From NCBI GenBank assembly GCA_036971715.1, contig JAVHJL010000002.1:2822501-2886500 (forward strand): a DNA stretch of 64,000 bases. Direction: 5' to 3'. Both the position numbers and the translations under genes were made by a program. This DNA is from Arthrobotrys musiformis. Taxonomy: Eukaryota; Ascomycota; Orbiliomycetes; Orbiliales; Orbiliaceae. Below are positions 35,909 through 48,460 of this stretch, in pieces (within the stretch, counting starts at the first letter, position 1; each line of letters begins with the position of its first letter). The notes below the pieces were generated by a model. It had not been told where the DNA came from. It was given only the letters and a program-made list of their open reading frames with translations, and ran no database searches.

Positions 35909-38181
35909 GTTTTTCCGGGCTCCACATTTCTTAGCATAATGTAATATAGCTATATACTATGTAGATTATTAGCGTCTAATATTTAATCGTGCGTGTTTTT
36001 GTATCGTAATATTTTGGTCTGAGACGGCAGTTATTCTTGTTTGAAGAGCGGCGTAACGTGGAGTTAGGCGCCCCCCACGGGAGAGAAAAAAGAAGGAAAA
36101 TCAGATAATCCATCTCCGATGACATCGTGAGAGAAACTGAATGGTGAACTCTTGGAAACCAAAAAGGGCGTGTGTTCTACGGCCCCGGTAGAAGTGAGAC
36201 TTGATAGCGCTTGAAGAGGCATCCACGAGAGCTTGCATGCTACTCAACCCCCTCTCGCTGTGTTGCGTTGTGGTATTTTTCTCGGTTTGTGTTGTTCAAG
36301 GGGCCCCATCTTTTTGGCCCAAAGGACTTCATGATTTCAAACTTAAGTGCAGTTGGGATCGGGACCGATGCAATTTTTTTTTTCGAATACGAAAATTAAA
36401 AGGCTCAGTTAATATCGACTGGTCCATCGGTTATACATATCGTGATTAAAATAAAACGTGATAATAGGTCGGCCCGCTAGTATAACAGCTCCATGTTATA
36501 CCATATAACGCACCGCTTGTATAGATTGTACACGCGGTCTACATGTTCGTAGAAGTCGACCGAAGATTGAGCGGATCCGACAAGACCTTGGATGTAACAC
36601 TCTGAGAAAACAATCCGTTGGCCTGAACAATCTCGCTTTCGGTAGACGACCCAGACGTTGGAAACAACAAGCCATTTCGCTGTTGCAGCTAACTAGTTCT
36701 CTTTTGTGTGGGTGATTTGGTCAAGACTCGAAGTTGGACCCTGGTCTTTTTCAAACCCGCATGGTTTCAATATATACACCTAGCAAGACCCAGCGTTAAC
36801 CTACGAGAAAAGGGGAGACGAGCTTCCAAATAGCCTGCCCGCAACAAATTACCCTTTCTTGGGCCCGTATTTTTTGAAGCACCACGGGTTTTAGAGATAT
36901 TAAATGGACCTCTGGACGACGGTGGTACGCCCCTTTTCGAATGACGAACGATACCATGGGGCGCGAACTAGGCGTCATTTCGTGGTCCGAGCTGGTAGAC
37001 TTTTCGAGAAGCGAAGATGATTGCATTGCGAATCATCAAAATGCAGTGTAGCGTATTATTCAGCGTCTCTGCTGCAGTTCGGTGATATCTTTAGATTTTA
37101 CACCATGACGCGCCCAAAAAGAGTCCGTTCTCGGTAGCGCTGGCTGACTGCATATATGGAAACGAAACGGTGCAACACTGCACGAAGTACAACGGCGGCC
37201 ATTCGCTGACAGCCTTGCTTCCGGATTCCGAATTGAATCAGTTTTGGCGTCTATTGTTGCCTCGAGATTTGTCCGTTCCGCCCACTATTATGCCAGGGCC
37301 GGCTTCAAATCCTTGGGAAACTCAGGCCGAGATTTTTACCAGCCGAGTCTGGCTGAACGGCTGCAGACATGGGCAGAAGCAAGCCGCCCTTGAGGTCCTT
37401 GTGCAATGACGAGACCGAGTTCAGCGGGGCTCCTATCAAAAAGTCCCAACTTGGCGGTTTCGAACTGATGAGGTCTCACAACTATCCCGAAAGGAGCACC
37501 TGTCATCCCACCATCAGATACACCACAAGCCCCATCGGCCTACCAAACGCCGCCTGGTACCCGTGGGTCTGCAATGTGGCGATCAGGAGTATGCAATCTA
37601 ACTTAATTATCAAGACCCTTGAACCATGTCAATTGAGATCTGGGCAACAGGTGGAGAGATCCACACAAGAACATTGACCACAGACCAACTCCTCGCGGAA
37701 AAACATATAATAGACTGTATGACCACACTCTCATGATACCTTCTCTTCTCTTTTATCTCCAGCCCGCGGCTGTTGTGCTTTTGATACTACCCAGTTCCTA
37801 CCTTCGTTCTTTACGAACGCCCACACTCATTCATTACCTTTTCTTTCTTCACGTCTTTTGGTTGTTAGATACAACACGTTCTCTTGTAGGGAACCATTCA
37901 CTCTCTTTGCGACACCAAAATCAACGTCACTTGCAGATACATAGCCTAGTTGCTTGTATCATCCCGAAACGAATTTGACATTCGTTTTGTAGATATCTTT
38001 TTGATCAGATATATCGAATTCCACTAGTTGGATTCCATCGTCTCGTGCTCTTCAGCAATTTTTCAAAAGGAAAAGACTGGGTCGTTTCATAGTTTGCAGC
38101 GCAGCTATATTCCTATATTCTACCGCAGGATATTTATAACATCTACGAAAGTTTCCAGAAAACGCTTTATAACTATTCAAA
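35909..38181. other. gene-free interval upstream of the AA9 gene
   Basis: About 2.3 kb with only short open frames lacking motifs. The last 450 bases before 38182 are CT-rich and probably the promoter and 5' leader of the AA9 gene. Confidence 0.4.
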
Positions 38182-39834
38182 ATGAAGACTACTTTGGTTA
38201 CACTCCTTTCCGCCGCTTCGACGGTTATGGGCCACGGAATTGTCCAAGAATTCCTCATCGGCGGCGAGCGATATACTGGTTCTTTGCCATTCCAGGATCA
38301 GTATAAGAATCCCGCACCAGACCGCATCACCCAAGCCTTCTGGGAAAACGGCAACTCCTTCATCGATGATGTCACTAGCGCTGATATCGCCTGTAACAAG
38401 GGTGCAAAGGCAGCTAAGCTCGTTGCCCCAGCCCCAGCCGGTAGCGAAGTCACTTTCTTCTGGACTGAATGGCCAGAGTCCCACAAGGGACCGGTCATCA
38501 CTTACCTCGCCGATTGTGGAGGAGACTGCACTACTGCCGTCGGCTCCGAACTAAACTGGTTCAAGATCGATGAGGCCGGTCTCCTCGCTGATGGCACATG
38601 GGCTGCCGATGCCGTTATCAAGAACAACAACTCTTACACCCTCACTCTCCCTAAGAAGATCAAGAACGGACAGTATCTCTTGCGTCATGAGATCATTGCT
38701 CTTCACGCTGCCCACGAGAAGAACGGTGCTCAGTTCTATCCTTCTTGTACTAACATTGAGATCACTGGTGCTACTGGTGAGAACACTCCTGATACTGTCA
38801 AGATCCCCGGTGCATACTCTGCCGAAGATCCTGGCATCTTCATCAACATCTACTACCCAAAGGTTGAGAGCTATGTTATCCCCGGCCCAGCTGTTTACAC
38901 TGAGGACGGCACTTCCTCCCCCAACCCTCAAGTTCCATCTAGCTCTACCCCAGCCGATACCACCACTGCCGCCACCACCGACTTCCCCACTCTGATTCCC
39001 ACTGCTACTGACGGGGTTTTCCCAACTGGCGACTACCCAGCTGGTACTGCTGGTGTTGGAGAAACCCCAGCCGTTACCGACTCCCCAGTGCCAAACGAGA
39101 CCGGTTCTTATGAGGTCCCCGCCCCAGCCCCTACTGAGACTGAGGATGAAGAAGAGGAGGAGCCAGAAGAAACCGCCTTCACTACAACTCTTGTCACCAC
39201 CATTGGCGGCCAATCTGTCACATTGACTGCCACTTACACCACTACTCCTCCTAGCTGTGATGAAGAAGAAGAAGTTGTTGGAGCCAAGACAGTTGATCCA
39301 GTGCCAACCGTTGCGCTAGTCGCCGCATGCTCAGATGTCACTGTCACTGTCTCTGTCACCACCAAGGAGGTCTCCACCAGTGTCGTCACCAGCGTTGCCA
39401 CCAGCGTTGTTACTAGTGTCGTTACCAGCCTCTATACCAGCGTTGTTGAGAAGACCGTCACCGTTGTCCAGGGAGGAAACGTTCCAGCCCAGACAACCGT
39501 CGCCGCTGGCCCCGCCACCACGGATGGTCCTGAGCCACCCTACTCCAAGCCAACTACCTTCGAAATTCCAGTTGGTTTCAGCACCATTCCTGCTCCAGAG
39601 GTCCCAACCACCACTGCTACTGCTGATGAGCCAACTGGCACTGGTGCTCCTTTGAACGGCTACGAAAGCGCCCTCACTCGTCGTGACTGCGACGATGCCT
39701 TCATCAGATGCCAACGTAGCTTCGTCGGATGCATGAAGCGCGCCAAGCGCAGCGGCATGCAGACCCGAAGCTGCGAGAAGTTCAAGCGTGACGTCTGCGT
39801 CCAGGGATTCAATGGTTGCAATGCTAAGTTCTAG
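38182..39834 (+). CDS. AA9 lytic polysaccharide monooxygenase with linker and Cys-rich tail
   Basis: Single exon, 550 residues. A signal peptide (residues 1-17, ending STVMG) leaves His18 as the mature N-terminus, as a copper histidine brace needs. The second ligand is His101 in SHKGPV, and the axial Tyr is Tyr186 in QFYPSC. LLRHEIIALH and ADCGGDC are family motifs, with likely disulfides 71-189 and 112-116. The catalytic domain ends near residue 243. A 250-residue Pro/Thr/Ser/Glu-rich linker follows, including a repeat of T-S-V-V-T units (about residues 394-420). The last 54 residues hold six cysteines (503, 510, 517, 531, 539, 546) and many Lys/Arg. That tail is not a CBM1. AA9 enzymes oxidatively cleave cellulose and related glucans outside the cell. 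Codon use is strongly C-ending at many positions, suggesting high expression. Confidence 0.93.
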   Translation: MKTTLVTLLSAASTVMGHGIVQEFLIGGERYTGSLPFQDQYKNPAPDRITQAFWENGNSFIDDVTSADIACNKGAKAAKLVAPAPAGSEVTFFWTEWPESHKGPVITYLADCGGDCTTAVGSELNWFKIDEAGLLADGTWAADAVIKNNNSYTLTLPKKIKNGQYLLRHEIIALHAAHEKNGAQFYPSCTNIEITGATGENTPDTVKIPGAYSAEDPGIFINIYYPKVESYVIPGPAVYTEDGTSSPNPQVPSSSTPADTTTAATTDFPTLIPTATDGVFPTGDYPAGTAGVGETPAVTDSPVPNETGSYEVPAPAPTETEDEEEEEPEETAFTTTLVTTIGGQSVTLTATYTTTPPSCDEEEEVVGAKTVDPVPTVALVAACSDVTVTVSVTTKEVSTSVVTSVATSVVTSVVTSLYTSVVEKTVTVVQGGNVPAQTTVAAGPATTDGPEPPYSKPTTFEIPVGFSTIPAPEVPTTTATADEPTGTGAPLNGYESALTRRDCDDAFIRCQRSFVGCMKRAKRSGMQTRSCEKFKRDVCVQGFNGCNAKF

Positions 39835-40983
39835 ACTAGTGATCAAACCTGATCATTTTTTGACAACTTATAATTGAACCTGCGTTGCATAGTTGAGGTT
39901 GTTAGTGTAAGATAGTTGCTTTCGAGGATGACAACTGATGCAGCGAGTTTTCTTTGTCGTTTCGATTTCATTTTGTAGTTTAAAAGGTCAAACCGCCTTT
40001 TCAGTTCTTTTGTAAATATTCTGTGGAAAAATATAGAAAACTATTATACATTTACCAGACCCTTATTGTGTTAATTGCAAGCGCCTGAATATACATATAA
40101 GCCAGGTACCAAGAATATGGTCTGGCTTCAATACTAAGCCAGCTATGCAAGCAGCGAGAGCTTCTAGCAAGATGTATATTAGTCTAGAGGATATGCATAT
40201 TCCTAATTCGGACCATATATATATTATACAGATTCCAGTGTAACTTACCCATCAAGGGAAGACTGAGAAGATCAGCGGGATTTGGCCTGAAAACCTGTGG
40301 AACTAGGCTCCTCTGAAACCAAGAATCCCCTTGTGCAACCCACCAATTGACCACAAAGTCAACGCAGAACTTACAACAGCTGGGCAGTAAGTAGTTTCTG
40401 GATCTATGACCTATAAAATGCTGTATGTTACCCTTCAAGCGTCGAGAAAATCATTTCAAAGGTGATTTATCCAGAGTTGAAAGTAACTTTAAGCCTTCTA
40501 GAGTGTCATTTGGTATATGGAGATACCTGGGTGAGGATTCATATTAGCCTGAGAGAAGTCTTCTTCTATTCAATCCTAATATGACGGTGGAAAGCTTCAC
40601 GCGGTGATTAGTTCAGGTCTAATGCCCTTATACGGTGTCTACTGCACACCACTTCGCGATGTTCACAAATACTATTGTTTACCTCCGTCATCCGTCAGCT
40701 GTCATATGCGTGCAAATAAATCTCAATTACTTTTTTCTATTTTTGTGGGTTGATGGTTTCCAGTGGCCATCTCCCAAACATCACCCCTGCGAGAGCCTTC
40801 TACCATCAACTAGATCGACGATTCTATCGAAGTTCACCACCGGTGGCTACCAACCTATCATTACACCCTCGAGACCCAATATAGGAGAATATCAAAGTTT
40901 CTATGATACATCCCCTGCGAACCCCCCCTCGATCCTATCACCAACTTCTTGTTACAGTTCGAGTGAGCTAAGTGGTACTCGAG
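39835..40983. other. intergenic region
   Basis: 3' flank of the AA9 gene and upstream region of the next gene. No convincing coding sequence. Confidence 0.4.
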
Positions 40984-43900
40984 ATGTCTGGTACCCCACC
41001 AATCAATGCCAATTCTTCCCGTTCCCTTGGCATGTCCGCTCGAAAGAGAGAGAGAGAGCTTGTTGTCCACCAACGGGAGCAGAGTGTCCCTAGCAGCTAC
41101 GACGAAGTGGCTGTAGATCATCGTCAGTCGGATGTTGCCGGAGCTGTCACCAATAACGAACACCAGGATGAAGTTCCCTATCAAGAACCTCAAGTCCAAC
41201 CTATCAGTAAGTAAAAATCTTGAGAGGCTAATCATTGGGCCTGGGAGACGCGGTGGAGCTTACTCTGTTGACATAATCAAGACAATCAAGCTTCTCATGA
41301 GGCGGGCCTGCGAAGGGGGACTGGAAAAGGTACTGATGTTCATGCCCATCATAATGGGGCAGACGGTGATAGTAAGTTGCAACCTTTCATGGAATCAATA
41401 AATTTGGATAGGGGTTCTAATACGAGAGAATTTGAACCGCACAGATAATGCGCACAACGTCAAGAGTGCAACGCCTTCCACCTCTCGCCTTCCAGCAACA
41501 CCACACCCAAAAGCCAACTCTCTTTACCTAAGGCGTATCTCAAGCGCCTCCCGCATCATCAAGGACGTCACTTCTTCATCTGGGCGAGAAAGGTCCCTCT
41601 TCTACTACGGGACAGACAAATTACCAGTAGGAAAAACTACAGGTATCTTCTCTCCACAAATCACTCTTACCGCCAATAACGGAAAGATTCGTTCTCGGGT
41701 TGTTCTGAAAGAAGGACATGTTTATTTACCTAACCCCCAAGAATCAGTTCGCTATAAGGAGAACAAGAAATCTCGCACCGAACTGGATAATGAAGACTGG
41801 ACAATGCCGTTTAAGGTTTTCGGGTGGAGCTCATCCGGGAACAATGCGTCCGCCCAGTCGAAGGCGGACCCAAGCTCGGAGCCGTCACAAAAGCAGCCTG
41901 TCAATATGAACTCACTCCCACCAGGCATTCGATTAACTGCATTTTCTGCCAGACTGAGGACTCTTCGGATTGAGGATATAGAAAAGAGACCCATTCAGCA
42001 AGAAGGTGACCCGGATGTAGACGTCGATAAGCCTCTAGCTAGGTTATCGCTAAGTAACCAAGACTCTCCGCTTCAACCTGACATTGAAGGTCCTCAGCCC
42101 GAGGCTGCGTCAAAATCTACTAGGGATATCAATAATATCTCTACACATACAGGAGAACAAATTGCACCCAATGAATTCGCTTCATCAAATGATTCATCAG
42201 GTCCAAGTTTGGAACCTCTTGATAGCGAGATCCTGACTAAACCTCAAGTTTCCGAAGCAGATAAAACTTCTAAAAAGCCTAAGGCGACCCTTAGCGTTAG
42301 ATTTGCTGACGCCTATGTCACCAACGTTAGTATGAGCGAAGATGAACCTCCGGTGGGATCTTCTTCTAATGGTCCGGAGGTCACTGATATGCGGAGTTCC
42401 CCTCTAAAAACGCTCTTGGAATCTCCTCATGATTCGCTTCTTGACAAACACGACCTTGCTCGTGCTGAAGAGATTGCCGCCAGAACTGTTCTCGCGAAAT
42501 ACACGCCAGCTATTAATTATAACAAGATCGGGAACTTCGCCTTCGGCGAGCAACCTTCAATCAAACTCGGCAAGGCCAAATTAAGATTCCTCCGCAAGAG
42601 CCTTGCTCAACATGTCAAAGGCCTGGATCTTACGAATTTGGAGAAAGATCATACGATCGCAGCGTGGAAACGTGACTGGGCTGAGTATTTCTTACATTCT
42701 GGGGCCGCACTGATCGAAATAAATCATAAGCAGGATATTGAAGCTTACCTCCACGACGTACTCGAGGTCGAGGGAGATGTTAACGATGAAGGTATTGATG
42801 AATTTCTCAAGCTTATGCAACGAGGCGAAATCGCAATCGATGAATTTGTAGCGCTTGTGGAGGAAGAAGAAGCTCGCTCCAAGCAAAGACGCCAACAACG
42901 CTCGGCTCAAGATGGAGTTGAAACTGCAATTCAAGACGACGTTGATTGTGACGCCACTGAAAATAGACCCTGGCCGCGTCTCCCTTGTACACCGGGTTGG
43001 GAACCAGTTAAGGAGGGATGGGTATCCCATGATGGTAAGATCAAATGTGTTCAGGCCGGTACAATTCCGAAATTCGAGTACCTTGAAAAACAAGATGGAA
43101 AACCTGCGCCCAGACTACAAGACCCCAAGATTATATGGACAGGGCCTAAAGATTGTGACGACGAACACATTAACGAAGAAATCTCCTTCAAGATCCTGGG
43201 GTTGGACGATATGTGGAAAGCTACGCCAACTGGGATGTTTATGTCAAGGCAAGTTGACTCTCCACTCCGAAGTTTCCGAGGTCGCCACGAAGCTTTTTTA
43301 GCTTACAGTTTTCACTAGAATCGATGACTGTGATGACGACTATGAAACGGATTCAGATGAATCAGATATCGGATGGTCCAGCAGGCTTCTCAACTATCGC
43401 CTAATGCTCACCTGCAACTCTGTCAACGGGAGCAATGTTGATCTCTCCTACGATCCCGAAGAGCTTGACATTCCTACAATGGACACGAATCGAAATTTCA
43501 AGAAAATGGATTGCCTGCTGAACGTCCAGTATCCAAACTACGTCAGGACGGAACGCAAATTCAATCGGATGGGAGAAATAGTTGTCATCCCGCCGCCTGT
43601 ACGCAAGGACAAGATTCCTCGTAAAGCTTGTTTGATGCGAAAGAGCCAGCTCCGACGCGGTCGTAGAGGTCGTCCTGTAGCCACCGTTGATAAAAAGGTG
43701 ACATTCTCTTTGAAAACCGAGCAAAAGGAGACAAGTGACAAGTACCACCCTCGACAGAGTTGTTGGGTCCGAAGGAAACAGGCTATTCTTCGAAAGGCCT
43801 TTAGGCAACACGGGCTCTTTGAGATGCTGCCGAGTGTTAAGGCCCAGCTCACAAGGATCAGAGGATATGAAGCGTATGTTTTCTGTATTATTGAGTCCCG

Positions 43901-44465
43901 TTGACGAGGGGAATCCGCTAACAACATATAAAGCTACTACCCAAGGTTCTTACAGCCACCTGTCGGCGCGCCAGTCTACCAAACGGGTTCTTATGGTGCG
44001 GGATACATGCTCAACCATATCTCCCGTTTTAAGCTCGGGCTCCCGACTTCAGAGGAAGGCAGAACAAGAGGCAAGATCCGTTCCGCTTTGCAAAAGATTT
44101 TACAGCACAGGAAGAACGCTCAAACCAGGTACCAACAAAACAAGCACTCGGCGTTTGTGTACAAATTATTCACTCGTGCGCACCAACGACGACGAATTCG
44201 ACCCGCACATCGCGTTCTCGAGGAGGACGTTAGACTCGTCGGGGGTTTCCAAAAACGCAATAGATTAGACGGTCTGTATATGGTCTACTGGAAGAAATCT
44301 AGGAAAACGGAGAGCGAAAAAGAGAGCGATGGAGACTGGACGGATGTGCCCGGTTCGAGGCGCATCAACGAAGGAGCCTCTGTTGGAACCAAAGGCGTCA
44401 ACCTGAATGCCGGGCGCCATTATGCTTACAGCCTAGGGAATGATGGAATGGCGCGTACTGACTAA
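40984..44465 (+). CDS. large orphan protein, mostly disordered, probably nuclear
   Basis: Four exons, 40984-41206, 41445-43248, 43319-43873 and 43934-44465, give 1037 residues with all phases consistent. The third exon is reached by an intron with the donor AG|GCAAGT and acceptor ACTAG, a probable GC-AG intron, since the frame otherwise stops soon after. The N-terminal half is Ser/Pro/Glu/Lys rich. A more conserved-looking part begins near residue 430 (TVLAKYTPAINYNKIG, SIKLGKAKLRFLRKSL) with a helical acidic stretch after it. Exon 3 is acidic (DDCDDDYETDSDESD) and then basic (QLRRGRRGRP). Exon 4 has AYYPRFLQPPVGAP and KIRSALQKILQHRKN. No signal peptide, no membrane segment, no known domain. 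The first intron (238 nt) is unusually long. Nuclear location is inferred from basic patches only. Confidence 0.72.
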
Positions 44466-46352
44466 GCTTTGCACGTGTGCAGATGCTTTTTGTTTTATTA
44501 AACGTCATGTTTCTAGTTCCATAGTGTTTCAAGTCTTTCTTTAATTGATTGTGGCTAGAGCTGATCCGACAAAGCTATAGCTATAACTTACACTCTTAGA
44601 ATAGGAGGCGATGTTAGCGCTGGCTACGATAACGAGAAACGAAGATATGGCAAGCTTGATCGTGGCTACAGCGAGAATGATAGAAATTAATGTTAATATG
44701 GACTTTCCACCTTACGGATTGACAAATAAATTAAAAATTTTCACAACCTCGATTTCGATGTACTTTTGATAGCAGCCTACCCAATGAGTGTGTTGGATCG
44801 CGCTATCATAAATCGAGAATTGATCTTGCTGGTGTTTAGGCTCCAGGCCAGTTTAGGAACCCCCCCACGTTTTGTATCACCATTCATGCACCGAAACATG
44901 CATCGCGCAATGTACACCTTAACTCTGTCGTACCAAGCGAAGTTGTACCGAATACGGGAGACGAAATGAAGCTGTGTCCCTTGCCTACCACTTTCCAAAA
45001 GCAACCTTGTATCTCCGCCCTTAGAAATACGTTTTCAAGAAAACATACAGATGGAGGTTCTTTGAAGACAGTGATACTCTGGAAACACTCAACTACGAAG
45101 AGGGTGTTGGTAGTTAGCATCTTCGGATTTAGCGATTCAATTTCTGATAGTTTGATGGGACGAGATATGGATTAAATCGCGGGAAGCCACAAGATGTCGT
45201 ATTCCCGCATATGCCTATCTAACTTCCACTACCGGTATATACTCCTGATCTATCAAACAAAGATTGATGTCCCTGGTTACATTTCATGATTATAGCAGGG
45301 ATAAGGCTGTATATATTGACAGCTTCAGCCTAATCGAGTAAATTTTGATCTTTGTGAAAACCTGGGTTTGCACATTTCTCTTACGAGAGAGATATCGAGG
45401 TAGATTACTCCACGATTTGTGGTATATCCTATACACCCCGTCTTAATCTCGAATATTCTCAATGGAACGTTTGACGACAGCCGTCATCCCGACCCCGGCC
45501 TTAAAGCTTGAGCGGCCCCGTCCGAAAACGCCTAGCTATGCCAGTTTTTCAAGGATGATGCACGCTACATAAGATAGCTAGTGCATAGCAGTCAACGGAT
45601 CGGGAAGATATAGCTTAAGTATCTAGCGGTTCTGATTTGTTGGCCATCCGCATCAGATATTCGTCTGCATATCGTATAGCTAGGTGTATGCGTAGAAATA
45701 CACGGCACTAGTAGTACGTACCACTACTTTCATTCAAAAGTTTCTGCAACCGACAAGGCGACGAATAGTTTGCTGAATTTCCGGGAGACACTTTCTTCAC
45801 AAAGCTAGGATCAGAAAAACATTCCCTAATATATCGAAAACCACCTTGCTGAAGCATATCTCGAAGAGTTAATGTTTAATTTGTCGTAGGGTAACCTACG
45901 AAACATGCTGTAAAACGCACTACCAAATCGCTAGGCCACAAGAGCTCGAGTATTTTGCTATGGATAAAATTTTATCTACCGCTTAGATGGCCTTGTTATC
46001 ATAAGATTTGGTGTAAGGGATGTTGATCGGCGGCGTGTGTGGTATGCTACATCCCGACTAAGTGCACTACATTCAGAGCACAGATTGACTATATGGTCGG
46101 CCACGCCAAAAGCTCCCACAGGCAGTAAGGGTTATGAATGTTTGAAGATCTTTTTCATGAGGAATTATTCGTTGATAATAGATGTCAATTGTTCTTTGTG
46201 ATACAGGATTGTTGAAGTAACGTAGTTTTGGCTATGGTATCAGCGAAATTGCCGAATGAAAGTGTAAAAATTCATCGGGAAACTCTGATAGCTATGGCTT
46301 AGTATTTTCTGGCAGGACAGGTCTAAACAGTGAGTCCAGATCCATCTTGCCA
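44466..46352. other. gene-free interval
   Basis: About 1.9 kb of AT-rich DNA. Open frames are short and lack motifs. Confidence 0.4.
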
Positions 46353-48460
46353 TTATTTTCTTTGACGAAGTCCATCCCCCCCCTTCGGATTTCGAGAAGC
46401 TCGGCCGCCCATGTTCATCTCATCAAAGAGGAGACCGTCAAGGTAACGGTTTGGACCGCCTGTCAATTGCTCCCGAAGCCTGAATTCAATCCCTTGCTCA
46501 TTGAACGCAGCCCACTGAGAACTTTCGATGTATTCAAGCTCCTCATCGCGCACCATATCCGTCAGCGTCTTATCTGAAGTAAACAGGATATTGTAGTTGC
46601 GATTAGTGAGAAAGTGCTGTCTCTGCTCAGTGACCAAGGATTCCAGAACGTCATGTTCGTCGAGCATTTCTTCGGACGGGATGTCCAGACCACGGAACTT
46701 CTTCGGTTTTTTCTTCCCATCTTCCTTTCCACTGTCTTCACTGGACTTAACTTCAAATCTTTCAGTGTCAAAGGGGGAATCAGTTAGACCAATCAATGTC
46801 CTGAACCGGTAGGATAGAATGGTGTAGGAAAATTTACACCATCTGTAAACCCTGGAAGCTATATTGAATAGCCTAATGTGCCTTCCAATAAACCTTTCAA
46901 TGGGATCTGTTTCGCCTTTCCAGAACCCCGTACTGTAATACGGTAACTGCTGTAGTCGTCGAATTTGCCTGATGATTTTCTACATCACCGTTTTATCGTC
47001 GATCTTTGTGATAATGCTGTGATACAATCGATACACCCACACCTGGACGAAATCGATCAAAGGTAAAAGTAGCCTGCGTATGGACCTAAAAGGTTCATAG
47101 TCACGAAATCGTCGCTTGCCTTGTCGGGAAACGTCCATCCACATGTACCAGCCTGGAAGCGATGTACTGATGATCTATAGGCAGAATAGTCAGCCATATG
47201 CACTTAGAACCACAAAATTCCTTTTTCTATAGTGAGCTTGCATACCCCCATATTCAATTCCAAGGTGCCCATGATGACAAGAGCTTCCGACTCGGGGGAG
47301 AAGATAGATGTGGCTGGTGCAATAGTAAAAACTCGCATGATGGATACAAAAGTTGTGGCGAATGTGACGTACATCCAACCTCGTCGATGTTGTCTTTGGC
47401 TTGTATCCAGGTAGCGATAATCTAGGAAAAGGAATGGTAAGGCGAAACATATGATATCAAAACAAGTCGAACTAACTGGAACGCACGAGTACTCGAGTGA
47501 TTCATTGGTCAGCGGCCCATCAAAGTTAGCATTGGTACACAGAAATTTTCTTACTTGCAATGAGCCCATACATCAGCTGTAGAAGAATAGCGATTTGTGG
47601 GGTCACACTTTCGATTGCACCCTAAGCAGTCAAATTTGTCAGATTAAAAATCCTTATTTGGTATGTCCCACAAACTGGATACGGGTAAAATGGTTGTACT
47701 GGAGGAAATGCCGTGACTAGGGCGACGATACTTGTAATTCCAACAGCAGAACAAGCTGCAAATGTTGTTAATACAAGAATCTTCGTTTCTAGTCGACCAT
47801 TAGACATTCTGTGACAGGTCATGCACAAAGAAAGCTACGTTAGAAGTTAGTAAAAGGTCGAACTGAAATAAAAGACCGGTTTTCAAGTACTGACTTTAAA
47901 CCACGTGAGGCCGGTGAGATAGAAGACACGGCCTGTGTAATTGAGCTATTACTCCGCAACAAAATTAGTAAAATAAAATACAGACATGGCATATTTGTGA
48001 AATAAGGGTATGACTCAAAACTTACTGATTGGAATTGCCTTTGCATCTCGTAAGGTCTTTCTTGCATTGGAATAGCCAACCCGGAGTGAATCTCTGTTTT
48101 ACGTCAGAATGTATAGCAATTGAGTATGACGCTCTGAAAAGCAACTTACGAAGAAGAGCGGTTATGGCGTATGAAACCGAGGATAGCTGACACAAAGCCA
48201 AGGTAAGTAAGAGGGCACTAGCTAGAATTCAAACGGTAAGCTTGGAACTGTATTCGTAAACATACCCCGGCTAGTAGCATGAAGAGGTCATCCCAGTGGA
48301 GTGTGCCAGTGAGCTTGAATTTTCCGTAGACTCTTCCAAAAATCGCAGCAATACCGAGGATGCTGACGGTAAAGATGCAGATGAAGGCAGCGGCGGATCT
48401 GGAATCCCAAAAGGCCGAAGCACTGCCGTCGACAAGAGGATAGCGCATGAAGAGCGCCAT
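46353..48460 (-). CDS. rhodopsin-domain (SAT4-type) membrane protein, apparent frameshift near exon 1-2 junction
   Basis: Nine exons inferred: 48460-48266, about 48217-48150, 48093-48026, 47945-47895, 47834-47672, 47621-47555, 47471-47246, 47174-47043 and 46979-46353. The product would be about 531 residues. Helix 1 AFICIFTVSILGIAAIFGRVY, then KLTGTLHWDDLFMLLAG, carries the W-D-D signature of fungal rhodopsin-domain proteins. Later helices include VFYLTGLTWFKLSFL, TSIVALVTAF, FDIICFALPFLFL and ALVIMGTLELNMG, followed by IISTSLPG. The tail is a 200-residue charged cytosolic region. The joined exons are one base too long: exon 1 ends phase 0 at a GGGG|TATG run but exon 2 needs phase 2. An in-frame TAG at 46980-46982 can be explained as the end of a 63-nt intron (46980-47042). 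The gene may be inactive, mis-sequenced or spliced differently. Function unknown. Confidence 0.62.

Noticed and set aside
38551..39213. 220-codon open frame opposite the AA9 gene
   Set aside because: Antisense shadow of the AA9 linker's biased codons.
28348..39834. A biosynthetic cluster joining murB, murA, the permease and the AA9 enzyme
   Set aside because: Distances are large, no further sugar-nucleotide, ligase or synthase genes are present, and permease and AA9 are common single genes.
46980..46982. In-frame TAG as a nonsense mutation in the rhodopsin-domain gene
   Set aside because: It can be the acceptor of a 63-nt GT-AG intron in phase 0 (46980-47042), so it is not proof of inactivation.
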